From: JAGNHN01 sp964590645
GTDB lineage: Bacteria; Bacteroidota; Bacteroidia; Bacteroidales; JAGNHN01
Direction of reading: 5' to 3'
DNA: 64,000 nt
Assembly: GCA_964590645.1 (NCBI GenBank)
Contig: CAZPYJ010000012.1
Coordinates: 1-64,000 of the forward strand
The notes under the pieces were generated by a model. That model saw nothing but the letters and a program-made list of their open reading frames with translations, was not told the DNA's origin and did no database searches. Numbering within the stretch: position 1 is the stretch's first letter; every line of letters begins with the position of its first letter. Made by a program: the position numbers and the translations under genes. Of the stretch, positions 17,003 to 27,063 are shown in pieces.

Positions 17003-18961
17003 ATGAGTTATATAGTTTACGAAAAAGGCCAGCTTGTCAACCTGGAATATGCCCTCCCCAAAGAATTATTGAGGACAAACCGGGCCGGTGCCTATGCCAG
17101 CACCAGCATTATAGGTTGCAACACACGGAAGTATCACGGTTTGCTGGTTACTCCTCAGCCCGAGCTGGACGGGGGAAACCACGTGCTGATATCCAGCCTG
17201 GATGAAACAGTCATACAACACGAAGCCGAATTCAATCTGGCCTTGCATAAATTCAAAGGAGAGATTTTTCAGCCCAGGGGGCATAAGTACATCCGTGACC
17301 TTTCTTCTGAACCCATTCCCCGTCTGACCTACAGGGTGGGTGGGGTTGTGCTGACCAAAGAGCAGCTGTTCTCACAGAAAGAAGATCGCATACTGATTCG
17401 CTATACCCTGGTCGATGCCCATTCTCCCACCACCCTGCGATTCAAGCCATTCCTGGCTTTCCGCAATGTTCATTCCCTCTCCAGAGCCAATGTGTTCTAT
17501 GATAATCGTTATCAGGCTGTATCTCAGGGGATCAGAATCCAAATGTACGCCGGGTATACGCCCTTGTACCTGCAGTTTTCCAAAGAAACCGAGTATGTGC
17601 ACGTGCCTGATTGGTATTACGATATCGAGTATCCAAAGGAAAAGGAAAGAGGTTATGAATATCTGGAAGACCTCTATGTTCCGGGCTTCTTCGAAATCCC
17701 GATCCGTAAAGGGGAAAGCATAATATTCTCAGCAGGAACTTCTGAAGCGGCTCCCGCTGGCTTAAAGCGGATGTTCACCATCGAGATGAACCGCCGTACT
17801 CCCCGCAATAACTTCGCAAACTGCCTTCAGAATTCAGCACAGCAGTTTCTGCTGGAACGAGATGGACGCACAGAAATGGTAGCAGGCTTCCCCTGGTATG
17901 CTGCATCAGCCAGAGAGAGCTTTATTTCGCTTCCGGGTGCTTTGCTTACTACGGGAGAGGAGCCCCATTTTTTGCGCATCATTGATGGCTTGGTTGCAGG
18001 AATGGAAGGCTCCCTGTTCCCGTCTTTTATCGATCATAAACAAAAGCATTACAACAGTGCCGATGCCCCGCTGTGGTTTTTCTGGACTTTGCAGCAATAT
18101 ATCCGGATGACAAATACCGATGCTATGCAAGTTTGGGGAAGGTATGGGGAAGTACTGGAAGGGATATTGCACGGTTTTCGTAACGGTACACGGTTCAATA
18201 TCAAAATGATGGAAAACGGGCTATTGTACGCCGGAGAAGCAGGCAATGCCCTCACCTGGATGAATGCCCGCGCCGATTATGGGCCTGTAAGTCCGCGGAT
18301 TGGTCTGCCGGTAGAGCTCAATGCACTCTGGTATAATGCAATGATGTTCTTTATTGATCTGGCTGAAATAGCAGGAAGGCCGGGCAAGGCTGATTTCTGG
18401 ATCAAGACCGCACGAAAGACCCATTGCAGTTTTAACAATGTATTCTGGTTGAAAGACAAAGAATACCTTGCAGATTATGTCAATGGAGAGTTCAAAGATA
18501 CCTCAGTGCGACCCAACCAGCTTTTTGCAGTCTCCCTTCCCTATTCCACCCTGACCGAAGACCGGCAAAAATCCATACTGGATGTGGTGAGCAGAGATTT
18601 GCTTACCCCCAGGGGATTACGAACACTCTCACCCAAGAATGCTGCCTATAAAGGCCACAGTCACGGGAATGAGTCTGAACGTGCCCAGGCTTATCATCAC
18701 GGCACGGCCTATCCCTGGCTGATGGGAGCCTATACCGACGCAATGCTCAAACTGCACGGAAAAAGCGCAGTAGTCAAACTCAAGAAGCTCTTCTATGGAT
18801 TTGAACCTGCCATTATGGAAGCGGGAATTGGGAGTATTTCAGAGGTATATGATGGAGATCCGCCACAACTGCCTGGAGGGGCAATATCCTATGCCCCCTC
18901 GGTTTCAGAATTATTAAGAATGAAATGGCTTCTGGAGAATATCAGCGGAAAAACAATATGA
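17003..18961 (+). CDS. Glycogen debranching enzyme (amylo-alpha-1,6-glucosidase)
   Basis: 652 residues from the ATG at 17003; a TTG at 16997 adds only two residues. The N-terminal GDE_N beta domain carries GAYASTSIIGCNTRKYHGLLV-like sequence, and the C-terminal (alpha/alpha)6 GDE_C domain carries PLWFFW, MNARADYGPVSPR and AYHHGTAYPW. It removes alpha-1,6 branches from glycogen or maltodextrins. The gene overlaps the following GT4 gene by 4 bp (ATGA), and the next two genes are also alpha-glucan enzymes, so it heads a glycogen turnover operon. Confidence 0.93.
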   Translation: MSYIVYEKGQLVNLEYALPKELLRTNRAGAYASTSIIGCNTRKYHGLLVTPQPELDGGNHVLISSLDETVIQHEAEFNLALHKFKGEIFQPRGHKYIRDLSSEPIPRLTYRVGGVVLTKEQLFSQKEDRILIRYTLVDAHSPTTLRFKPFLAFRNVHSLSRANVFYDNRYQAVSQGIRIQMYAGYTPLYLQFSKETEYVHVPDWYYDIEYPKEKERGYEYLEDLYVPGFFEIPIRKGESIIFSAGTSEAAPAGLKRMFTIEMNRRTPRNNFANCLQNSAQQFLLERDGRTEMVAGFPWYAASARESFISLPGALLTTGEEPHFLRIIDGLVAGMEGSLFPSFIDHKQKHYNSADAPLWFFWTLQQYIRMTNTDAMQVWGRYGEVLEGILHGFRNGTRFNIKMMENGLLYAGEAGNALTWMNARADYGPVSPRIGLPVELNALWYNAMMFFIDLAEIAGRPGKADFWIKTARKTHCSFNNVFWLKDKEYLADYVNGEFKDTSVRPNQLFAVSLPYSTLTEDRQKSILDVVSRDLLTPRGLRTLSPKNAAYKGHSHGNESERAQAYHHGTAYPWLMGAYTDAMLKLHGKSAVVKLKKLFYGFEPAIMEAGIGSISEVYDGDPPQLPGGAISYAPSVSELLRMKWLLENISGKTI

Positions 18962-20256
18962 GCAAGAAGATTAAGATCCTGATGTTTGGATGGGAATTCC
19001 CTCCGCATATTTCAGGCGGACTAGGGACAGCGTGTTATGGCCTGACCAAGGGCCTGATGAAACATAATACCGAAGTACATTTCGTGGTACCCAAGGCTTA
19101 TGGAGATGAAGACGGGGAAGTGGTACGCATTGTCAACGCCAGCGAGGAGAATGTAGCGCTTACAGCGGAAAATCTCAGGGAGTATGCAAAAACCCTCACC
19201 TTTACAGAGATTGATTCATTGCTGACCCCCTATATGGATCCGGTGGAATATGAACGCATCAGGGAGGAGGTCAGCCGGGAAACCCGCCTGGAAAGCCTCA
19301 GACAGTTTAAGACTAAGTTCGAGTTCAGCGGGAAATATGGAGCTAACCTGATGGAAGAAGTAGCCCGCTACGCGATGGTAGGTGCCTCCATCGCTGCCCG
19401 TTCTGAATTTGATGTGATCTACGCTCACGACTGGCTGACTTATCAGGCAGGGATCGCAGCCAGGGAGGCCAGCGGCAAACCCCTGGTGGTGCATCTGCAC
19501 GCAACCGAGTTTGACCGCAGTGGAGAGAATGTAAACCAGCAGGTATACGAAATCGAACGCAAGGGACTGCACGCAGCCGACCTGGTGATCGCCGTTAGTC
19601 ACTTTACCCGCAACGTCGCCATCGAACGCTATGGCGTCGATCCGGATAAAATCATTACGGTGCACAATGCAGTTGAACCACCCGCTGAGGAAATAGAAAT
19701 CAAACAGCAAAAGCACTTTTCTGAAAAAGTGGTCACATTCCTGGGAAGGATTACATACCAGAAAGGGCCGGAATATTTCATTGAGGCCGCCCGCCTGATC
19801 CTCGACCGCGATCCCAATGTCCGTTTCGTGATGGCGGGATCAGGAGACCTGATGAATAAAATGGTAAGGCGTGTAGCGCAACTTGGAATGGCTACCCGCT
19901 TCCACTTTACCGGGTTTTTAAGAGGACAGAACATCGACCGCCTGTTCGCCATTACAGATGTTTTTGTGATGCCCTCCGTTTCCGAACCATTCGGGATCGT
20001 CCCCCTGGAAGCAATGCGCTCCAATGTGCCGGTGGTGATCTCCAAGCAGTCTGGCGTCAGCGAAATCCTGCGACACGCCCTGAAGGTTGACTTCTGGGAT
20101 ACTGAAGGCCTGGCCGATGCCATCTATGGACTCCTCCACTATAAAGCACTATCAGATACCTTTTCCCACTATGGCAAATATGAAGTGGACAACCTGAAGT
20201 GGGAAAATGCTGCCGCCAAAGTTGTAGAAGTATATAAACAAGCCATTGCCCTTTAA
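18958..20256 (+). CDS. GT4 glycosyltransferase, glycogen/alpha-glucan synthesis
   Basis: 432 residues from the ATG at 18958. The start FGWEFPPHISGGLG is the GGL nucleotide-sugar loop, and VMPSVSEPFGIVPLEAM contains the EX7E motif of retaining GT-B enzymes (GT4; GT5-like). The usual Bacteroidota order is debranching enzyme, this transferase, then GH57, which supports a role as glycogen synthase or alpha-glucan transferase. Donor specificity (ADP- or UDP-glucose) cannot be read from the sequence. The start codon overlaps the stop of the upstream gene. Confidence 0.9.
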   Translation: MSKKIKILMFGWEFPPHISGGLGTACYGLTKGLMKHNTEVHFVVPKAYGDEDGEVVRIVNASEENVALTAENLREYAKTLTFTEIDSLLTPYMDPVEYERIREEVSRETRLESLRQFKTKFEFSGKYGANLMEEVARYAMVGASIAARSEFDVIYAHDWLTYQAGIAAREASGKPLVVHLHATEFDRSGENVNQQVYEIERKGLHAADLVIAVSHFTRNVAIERYGVDPDKIITVHNAVEPPAEEIEIKQQKHFSEKVVTFLGRITYQKGPEYFIEAARLILDRDPNVRFVMAGSGDLMNKMVRRVAQLGMATRFHFTGFLRGQNIDRLFAITDVFVMPSVSEPFGIVPLEAMRSNVPVVISKQSGVSEILRHALKVDFWDTEGLADAIYGLLHYKALSDTFSHYGKYEVDNLKWENAAAKVVEVYKQAIAL

Positions 20257-20277
20257 TCAACGAAAGAACTTCCTCCT

Positions 20278-21798
20278 ATGAAATCAGTTTGTCTCTATTT
20301 TCAAATCCATCAACCTTTTCGACTGAAAACATACCGCTTTTTTGATATCGGGAATGATCATCAGTATTATGATGAGTATCAGAATAGAAGTATCATTCGG
20401 AGGATTGCGCAAAAGAGTTATCTCCCGGCTAATAAAATCCTGCTCAGTCTTATCCATCAACTGGGGAGCGACTTTCGTGTCAGCTTCTCCATTTCAGGGA
20501 TCGCCTTCGATCAGTTCGAAATGTATGCCCCGGAAGTGCTTGATAGCTTTCGTCAGCTTGCAGCTACAGGACAGGTGGAGTTTTTGGGCGAAACAAATGC
20601 CCACTCCCTGGCTTCCCTCAAAGACGAGGAGGAGTTCAGAGAACAGGTAAGGGTGCACCGGGAAAAAGTGCGCTTTTATTTTAATCAGGAACCAATGACT
20701 TTCCGGAATACAGAATTGATTTATTCCGACCGCATCGGTGCAATGGTGTATGATTTGGGATTCCAGACGATGCTGACGGAAGGAGCCAAGCACATACTGG
20801 GATGGAAAAGCCCGAATTATATGTACTGCAATGCCATCAATCCAAAGTTAAAAGTGTTGCTTCGTAACTTTAACCTGAGTGACGACATCGCCTTCCGCTT
20901 TTCTGAAAAGGCCTGGTCGGAATGGCCCCTCACAGCCGGTAAGTTCGCCGGATGGCTGAGCAGGGTAGATCCCAGGGAAGAGGTTGTGAATTTGTTTATG
21001 GACTACGAAACTTTCGGGGAGCACCAATGGGAAGAAACCGGAATACTTCGTTTTCTGAGCAAGATGCCTGAAAAAGTAATCAAAGAAAGTGGATTCGTGT
21101 TTCGAACCCCATCACAACTCAATGAAATGCTGCAGCCAGTCTCGATGATCCACGTGCCCAATACCGTATCCTGGGCTGATGAAGAAAGGGATCTTACGGC
21201 CTGGCTGGGTAACGAAATGCAGGATGAAGCCTTTTCCAAACTGTATGCCCTTTCTGATAAGATGCGGGAATGCAACAATGTTCAACTTTTAAGCGACTGG
21301 CGTTATCTGCAAACAAGCGACCATTTTTATTATATGTGTACCAAATGGTTCTCCGACGGAGAGGTGCATAAATACTTCAATCCATATCCTTCTCCTTACG
21401 AGGCCTTCATCAATTATATGAATGTCCTTTCTGATTTCTCGCTCCGTGTGGATCAGCACTACAGCAGTCGTCGGCGTTTTTCAAGGTCGCTGGTGACTAT
21501 TTCTGAAGAAGGCGCAACGGCAAATGAGAAAGATATGCTTGTGTGGTCCGGGATAGAAGTGGTGCCGAAAATATACCTTAAGAAAGCGATGAAGCAGGTG
21601 AATGCCGCCTCCCTCGCTTCGGCACTGCACCAGGCCACCAACGAATGCAAAGAACGCCTTGTCAGTTGCCTGGGTCGACGGGCGCTCAATGAGTATGTTT
21701 CCTTAAGCCCCCTCGAAGTCAATACTTCTGAGCAGGAAGTTTCCCTTGCCCGGGAACATATTCTGAATCAAATCAGGGCTGCGCTGAAGAATGATTAA
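20278..21798 (+). CDS. GH57 alpha-amylase-like enzyme
   Basis: 506 residues with the conserved GH57 regions in order: FQIHQPFR at the N-terminus (His-Gln-Pro), GETNAHSL, FRNTELIY (candidate nucleophile Glu), and FMDYETFGEHQ (candidate acid/base Asp). GH57 enzymes act on alpha-1,4 or alpha-1,6 glucans, as amylases, branching enzymes or 4-alpha-glucanotransferases. It lies 21 bp behind the GT4 gene, so it is probably co-transcribed. Which activity it has is not decided by the motifs; an intracellular amylase or branching enzyme would both suit the cluster. No signal peptide is seen. Confidence 0.88.
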   Translation: MKSVCLYFQIHQPFRLKTYRFFDIGNDHQYYDEYQNRSIIRRIAQKSYLPANKILLSLIHQLGSDFRVSFSISGIAFDQFEMYAPEVLDSFRQLAATGQVEFLGETNAHSLASLKDEEEFREQVRVHREKVRFYFNQEPMTFRNTELIYSDRIGAMVYDLGFQTMLTEGAKHILGWKSPNYMYCNAINPKLKVLLRNFNLSDDIAFRFSEKAWSEWPLTAGKFAGWLSRVDPREEVVNLFMDYETFGEHQWEETGILRFLSKMPEKVIKESGFVFRTPSQLNEMLQPVSMIHVPNTVSWADEERDLTAWLGNEMQDEAFSKLYALSDKMRECNNVQLLSDWRYLQTSDHFYYMCTKWFSDGEVHKYFNPYPSPYEAFINYMNVLSDFSLRVDQHYSSRRRFSRSLVTISEEGATANEKDMLVWSGIEVVPKIYLKKAMKQVNAASLASALHQATNECKERLVSCLGRRALNEYVSLSPLEVNTSEQEVSLAREHILNQIRAALKND

Positions 21799-21918
21799 GC
21801 ACCCGGAATGGGTGAGTGAAGAAATCTTCAGCTTCCTTATTTTTGCTGAAAATCCGAAAAATGGGCTCAGCCTGGAGTCTTTTTATTAATAATGAATGCG
21901 TCTAAATAAATACAGAAA

Positions 21919-24900
21919 ATGGAAATATCGGAATATACCCGTCCTGATTACCTTTTTGAGGTCAGTTGGGAGGTTTGCAATAAGATCGGAGGAATCTACA
22001 CCGTGCTATCCTCCCGCTCCCATCTTTTAAAAGAGGAGTTTGGCAACCAGTACATCGTGATCGGACCGGATGTATGGAAAGAAACCCGCGAGCATCCTGA
22101 CTTTTCTGAAGACCGGAGCCTGTTTCCCGCCTGGCGTGAAAAGGCGGAGTCTGAAGGACTGAAAGTGCGCATCGGCCGGTGGAATGTGTCAGGAAAACCC
22201 CTCGCTATCCTGGTGGATTTTACTCCATTTTTTCCTTTGAAAGACAAGATTTTTGCCGAGTTCTGGGAAACATACCGGCTGGATTCGCTAACCGGCGACT
22301 GGGATTACATAGAACCGGCCCTTTTTGGGTACGCAGCAGGAAAAGTTGTGGAAAGCTTTGGTCAGTATCAGCTTACCTCTTACGAAAGCCTGGCCGCCCA
22401 TTTCCACGAATGGATGACGGCTACAGGGATTTTGTACCTGAAAAAGCATTACCCCCGTGCTGCCCGCATTTTTACCACTCACGCCACAGTGCTCGGGCGA
22501 AGCATTGCCGGCAACGGAATGGCTCTGTACAGAGATATGGAAAGCCTTCGACCCGATGCTATGGCCGCCAACCTGGGGCTGAGGTCCAAGTATTCACTTG
22601 AACTCCTCGCTGCCACCCATACCGATGTCTTTACCACCGTCAGCCAGCTCACTTCCAGAGAATGTCTGCATTTCCTGAAAAAGGAAGCGGATATCATCAC
22701 ACCCAACGGTTTTGATGCTGCATTGGCGTCGGATGAGGCTTCCCTGAACCATCAACGAAAGCAGGCAAGGGAAAACCTGATCCGGATAGCCTCCCACCTG
22801 TGCCAGACCGATCTGCCTGAAGATGCCATACTGGTGTTGAGCAGTGGACGCTACGAATACAGAAATAAAGGCCTGGACGTATTTATTGATGCCCTGGCAG
22901 AAGTGAACAGGAATACAGCTGCATCCCGTCCATTGGTGGCTTTCATCGCAGTGCCGGGAAATCAGGCAGGACCCAATACGAGATTGCTGAAAAAAATGAA
23001 TGGAGAACAGGAAAGCCTTTCCGGAACCGAACGCCTGTTGTCGCATTACCTGCACTCTGCAGAAAACGATACTGTGATTCGCAAACTTTTGGAATCGGAC
23101 TTGGATAACCGCTTGGAAAACAACGTTAAAGTGGTGTTTGTGCCAGCCTACCTGAATGGCCGCGATGGTGTGTTCGACCTGGAATACTATGAGCTCCTGA
23201 CCGGCTTCGATCTCTCTGTTTTTCCCTCCTATTACGAGCCCTGGGGATACACCCCCCTGGAAAGCCTCGTTTTTGGAGTCCCTGCCGTGACAACCAGCCT
23301 TACGGGCTTTGGTGTCTGGGTTAATGAAAAGTTCCCCCAAAGCGGGGATGGACTGACTATCATCTCCAGAAATGATGAAAACTACGAAGATGCGGTTAAA
23401 TCCCTGGCCTTTGCCCTTCAAAAGCACAGAGGTTTATCCCCGGATCAGCAAGAGGAAGCCAGGAGAATAGCCAGGGAAATCTCAAACATAGCCCGCTGGC
23501 CCAAACTCCTTAGCGCGTATTTTAAAGCCTGGGATATGGCTTTGCATCTGGTCAAAGAAAGAGATGTTGATTTTTCCGCCGTTCCGGCTTATGCCCTGGA
23601 CAGCCATCCCGATCCTTTACCACATTCGGAACCGGTTTGGAAGAAAGTGCTGGTTAACCTGAAACTCCCTGAGCGCTTTGCGCAACTCGAGAGCCTGGCT
23701 AAGAATCTCTGGTGGACCTGGAACCCCAAAGCAGAAGCCCTCTTTGAACGTATTGACCCGATCAGGTGGACAAGTATGCACCACAGCCCTCTGGAACTGC
23801 TGGAATCATTGAGTGTGAGGGATTTTAAGAAACTGGAACGAGACAAAGATTTTATTCTTCATTATGAAGAAGTCCTTCAGGAATTCAATGCCTATATGGC
23901 TGAAGAAAAAACTGAAAACAATCCACTCGTGGCCTATTTTTCGATGGAGTATGGCTTACACGATAGCATCAAGATTTATTCGGGTGGGCTGGGGATGCTG
24001 GCCGGAGACTACCTGAAGGAGGCCAGCGATAGCAATGCCAATATGCTGGGCGTCGGATTACTGTACCGCTATGGCTACTTTAAACAACTTATCTCTCTGA
24101 CCGGTGATCAGATATCCGAAACCGTACCCCAGAAGTTTACTCACCTGCCGGTGATCCCGGTCAGAGACGAACAAGGCCATTGGGTCACCATTAGCCTTGC
24201 CCTGCCCGGGAGAAATCTTTATGCCAAGGTGTGGCAATGCAACATCGGACGGGTTCCGCTTTATTTGCTGGACACGGATATAGAGGAAAACAACGATCAG
24301 GATCGTTCCGTCACCCATCAGCTTTATGGGGGCGACTGGGAGAACCGCTTTAAGCAGGAGTTGCTCCTGGGAGTGGGAGGCATCAGGCTGCTTTCCGGAT
24401 TAGGGATCCGGCCTGATATTTATCACTGCAACGAAGGCCACGCTGCCTTTCTGGGTGTGGAAAGGTTAAGAAAAGGAGTGCAGGAAAAAAACCTGAGCTT
24501 CCCCCAGGCCCTGGAAGTAGTCAGGGCTTCTACACTCTTCACCACGCATACCCCGGTGCCTGCCGGTCACGACTACTTCAGTGAAGATATCCTCCGAACC
24601 TATATCCCTCATTATGCGGATCGACTCAATATAAGCTGGGAAGAGTTTCTGGACCTGGGCCGCTTCAATCCGGGGAACCATAGCGAGCGATTCTCAATGA
24701 GTGTGCTGGCAGCCCGGCTTTCGCAGGAAATGAACGGAGTAAGTGCCATACACGGAAAAGTTTCACGCGATATGTTTAAACCCCTCTTCCCGGGCTTCTT
24801 TGCGGAAGAACTGCATATTGGTCACGTAACCAACGGGGTGCATTATCCGACCTGGACCGGGGCTGAATGGCAGCAATTGCACAGGGAGATATTTGGAGAG

Positions 24901-26169
24901 GCCTTCCTGAAAGATCAGTCAAATGCCTCGCATTGGGAGAGAATCAGAGAAGTTCCGGACGAGAAAATCTGGGATTTTCGTTCTTCCTATCGCAAGGAAT
25001 TAATCAGTTTTATCAGGAAACGGCTGAGCGAGGATATGACCCGGCGTCAGGAAAGCCCGGGCTTGATCGTTCGTACAATGGAAGGTCTGCGGGAAGATAT
25101 TCTCACCATTGGCTTTGCCCGCCGCTTTGCAACCTATAAAAGGGCCCATCTGCTCTTTTCCAATCTGAACCGGCTGGAAAAGCTGGTCAATGATCCTGAT
25201 CGTCCCGTGCAATTCATCTTTGCGGGAAAAGCGCATCCTGCCGACAAAGCAGGCCAGGATATCATCAAGCGCATCATTGATATATCCCGTCAGCCTGCTT
25301 TTGTCGGGAAGATTGTATTTGTGGAGAACTACGACATAGCATTGGGTAAGCAACTCATCCGCGGAGTGGATGTTTGGCTCAATACACCAACACGCCCCCT
25401 GGAAGCATCCGGCACTTCGGGTGAAAAAGCAGTAATGAATGGCGTGGTAAATTTCTCTGTCCTGGACGGCTGGTGGGCCGAAGGATTCCGATCAGATGCA
25501 GGTTGGGCGATCAAGGAAGAAAGAACCTATGATAATCAGGAGTTTCAGGATCAGCTGGATGCCGAAACAATATACAATACCTTCGAAGAGTCGATCGTCC
25601 CGCTCTTCTACTCAAGAAAAGACGCAGATCAGCCCCTTGAGTGGATTTCCTTCGTTAAAAATACCATTGCCGGTATTGCCCCTCACTTTACAATGAAGCG
25701 GATGTTGGATGATTATTACCGCAAATACTATCTGCCTCAATTTGATCGGGCTCAACAGATGAGAGAAGGAGAATACCGTCTGGCCAAGGAAATGGCTGCC
25801 TGGAAAGAGCATATCCGCACTCATTGGGCTGAAGTGGAAGTTGTTTCATTGGCCCTGCCCGACAGTACGGAAAAGCCCCTGGAGCTGGGGCAGCGGTTCA
25901 GAGCAGAGATGCGCCTGAGACATTCCACTATCCAGGCAGAGCATCTGGGTGTTGAGGTGATCTTTGGCAGGAAATCCCGCTGGGGAGAGGTGAATGAGAT
26001 CATTCACCGTCAAGAGTTGCGCCTGAAAAAGGAAAAAGAAGGGGTGTTGCTCTTTGAATGCAGTTTTCCGCTTACCCAGGTGGGTGTCTTTGATTACGCC
26101 TTCAGGATCTATCCGAAAAACCCGGCATTGCCACACCGGATGGACTTCCCCTTATTGAAGTGGATATAG
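21919..26169 (+). CDS. glgP: Fused GT3 glycogen synthase-like / GT35 alpha-glucan phosphorylase
   Basis: 1416 residues. Residues 1-560 resemble GT3 glycogen synthase (FEVSWEVCNKIGGIYTVL at the start; YYEPWGYTPLESLVFG near 435). From about 575 a GlgP-type phosphorylase follows (LAKNLWWTWNP, VAYFSMEYGLHDSIKIYSGG). The pyridoxal-phosphate loop EASGTSGEKA spans 1162-1171, so Lys1170 is the likely PLP lysine. One chain thus combines a synthase-type and a phosphorylase-type domain, which would make and degrade the same polymer. This fusion is known in Bacteroidota. The gene starts 120 bp after the GH57 gene and may have its own promoter. Confidence 0.93.
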   Translation: MEISEYTRPDYLFEVSWEVCNKIGGIYTVLSSRSHLLKEEFGNQYIVIGPDVWKETREHPDFSEDRSLFPAWREKAESEGLKVRIGRWNVSGKPLAILVDFTPFFPLKDKIFAEFWETYRLDSLTGDWDYIEPALFGYAAGKVVESFGQYQLTSYESLAAHFHEWMTATGILYLKKHYPRAARIFTTHATVLGRSIAGNGMALYRDMESLRPDAMAANLGLRSKYSLELLAATHTDVFTTVSQLTSRECLHFLKKEADIITPNGFDAALASDEASLNHQRKQARENLIRIASHLCQTDLPEDAILVLSSGRYEYRNKGLDVFIDALAEVNRNTAASRPLVAFIAVPGNQAGPNTRLLKKMNGEQESLSGTERLLSHYLHSAENDTVIRKLLESDLDNRLENNVKVVFVPAYLNGRDGVFDLEYYELLTGFDLSVFPSYYEPWGYTPLESLVFGVPAVTTSLTGFGVWVNEKFPQSGDGLTIISRNDENYEDAVKSLAFALQKHRGLSPDQQEEARRIAREISNIARWPKLLSAYFKAWDMALHLVKERDVDFSAVPAYALDSHPDPLPHSEPVWKKVLVNLKLPERFAQLESLAKNLWWTWNPKAEALFERIDPIRWTSMHHSPLELLESLSVRDFKKLERDKDFILHYEEVLQEFNAYMAEEKTENNPLVAYFSMEYGLHDSIKIYSGGLGMLAGDYLKEASDSNANMLGVGLLYRYGYFKQLISLTGDQISETVPQKFTHLPVIPVRDEQGHWVTISLALPGRNLYAKVWQCNIGRVPLYLLDTDIEENNDQDRSVTHQLYGGDWENRFKQELLLGVGGIRLLSGLGIRPDIYHCNEGHAAFLGVERLRKGVQEKNLSFPQALEVVRASTLFTTHTPVPAGHDYFSEDILRTYIPHYADRLNISWEEFLDLGRFNPGNHSERFSMSVLAARLSQEMNGVSAIHGKVSRDMFKPLFPGFFAEELHIGHVTNGVHYPTWTGAEWQQLHREIFGEAFLKDQSNASHWERIREVPDEKIWDFRSSYRKELISFIRKRLSEDMTRRQESPGLIVRTMEGLREDILTIGFARRFATYKRAHLLFSNLNRLEKLVNDPDRPVQFIFAGKAHPADKAGQDIIKRIIDISRQPAFVGKIVFVENYDIALGKQLIRGVDVWLNTPTRPLEASGTSGEKAVMNGVVNFSVLDGWWAEGFRSDAGWAIKEERTYDNQEFQDQLDAETIYNTFEESIVPLFYSRKDADQPLEWISFVKNTIAGIAPHFTMKRMLDDYYRKYYLPQFDRAQQMREGEYRLAKEMAAWKEHIRTHWAEVEVVSLALPDSTEKPLELGQRFRAEMRLRHSTIQAEHLGVEVIFGRKSRWGEVNEIIHRQELRLKKEKEGVLLFECSFPLTQVGVFDYAFRIYPKNPALPHRMDFPLLKWI

Positions 26170-26185
26170 GAAAAGAATTATAATG

Positions 26186-26193
26186 TACTTTTG
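26186..26193 (+). promoter_or_regulatory. Candidate -7 box upstream of fabG
   Basis: TACTTTTG matches TAnnTTTG, 26 bp before the fabG ATG, in a short AT-rich gap. The nearest upstream TTG (26155-26157) is 28 bp away, too far for the usual spacing, so only the -7 element is supported. Confidence 0.3.
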
Positions 26194-26219
26194 TGAAATC
26201 ATTCTAAATAAGCAGGATT

Positions 26220-26966
26220 ATGAGAATACTCGAGGGTAAGGTGGCTGTGATTACCGGAGCAGCGCGAGGCATTGGCAAGGCCATTGCTGTCCGCTTTGCA
26301 GAGAATGGAGCGGATGTTGCATTTTCAGATATTCGGATGGATGAAGCATCCTTAAACCTGGAAAAACAATTGCTGGAAATGGGGGTCAGAGCCAAAGCCT
26401 ATGCTTCGGATGCCAGCTCTTTTGAGGGAAGCGATGCCTTTGTGCAAGAGGTTCTGGCTGATTTTGGCAAGGTGGATATCCTGGTGAACAATGCCGGAAT
26501 TACCCGCGATAATTTACTGATGCGGATGTCGGAACAGGATTGGGACCTGATATTGAATGTGAATCTTAAATCGGCATTCAATTTGACGAAAGCCGTACTG
26601 AAACCGATGATGAAGCAGCGTTTCGGATCCATCATCAATATGAGTTCTGTAGTTGGAGTCAGCGGCAATGCCGGTCAGGCTAATTATGCAGCCTCCAAAG
26701 CAGGAATGATCGGATTCACCAAATCGGTGGCCCAGGAACTGGGATCCCGCAGTATTCGTTGCAATGCTATTGCTCCCGGCTTTATCGAAACCGAAATGAC
26801 TGCTCATTTGCCGGAAGAAGTCCGGCAGGGTTGGATGAACGACATACCGCTGAAGCGGGGAGGAAAACCGGAAGATGTAGCCGATGCCTGTGTTTTCCTC
26901 GGATCAGACCTTTCTTCCTACATCACCGGCCAGGTGCTGAATGTCTGCGGTGGCCTGAATACCTGA
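26220..26966 (+). CDS. fabG: 3-oxoacyl-[acyl-carrier-protein] reductase
   Basis: 248 residues, a classical short-chain dehydrogenase. The NADP-binding loop GAARGIGK lies near residue 13, NNAGI near 90, and the catalytic triad Ser (MSSVVG), Tyr and Lys (YAASKAG) near 140-160. APGFIETEM and the final GQVLNVCGGLNT match FabG closely. It reduces 3-oxoacyl-ACP during fatty-acid elongation. Other SDR activities cannot be ruled out, because the rest of the fab genes are not nearby, but the family match is strong. Confidence 0.9.
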   Translation: MRILEGKVAVITGAARGIGKAIAVRFAENGADVAFSDIRMDEASLNLEKQLLEMGVRAKAYASDASSFEGSDAFVQEVLADFGKVDILVNNAGITRDNLLMRMSEQDWDLILNVNLKSAFNLTKAVLKPMMKQRFGSIINMSSVVGVSGNAGQANYAASKAGMIGFTKSVAQELGSRSIRCNAIAPGFIETEMTAHLPEEVRQGWMNDIPLKRGGKPEDVADACVFLGSDLSSYITGQVLNVCGGLNT

Positions 26967-27063
26967 TTTGCTTCCTGCAAGGCTGTTCCGGTTTCAGCAC
27001 GCTTCAATGTGGGGCGAGATGAGTCGCCTTTTACCCCCTGGATGATTATCATACAATGCGCCT

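Noticed and set aside
21799..21918. Weak CACCC-GGAAT-GGGTG hairpin after the GH57 gene
   Set aside because: Only five base pairs and no T-run, so not a terminator; nothing else is seen in this gap.
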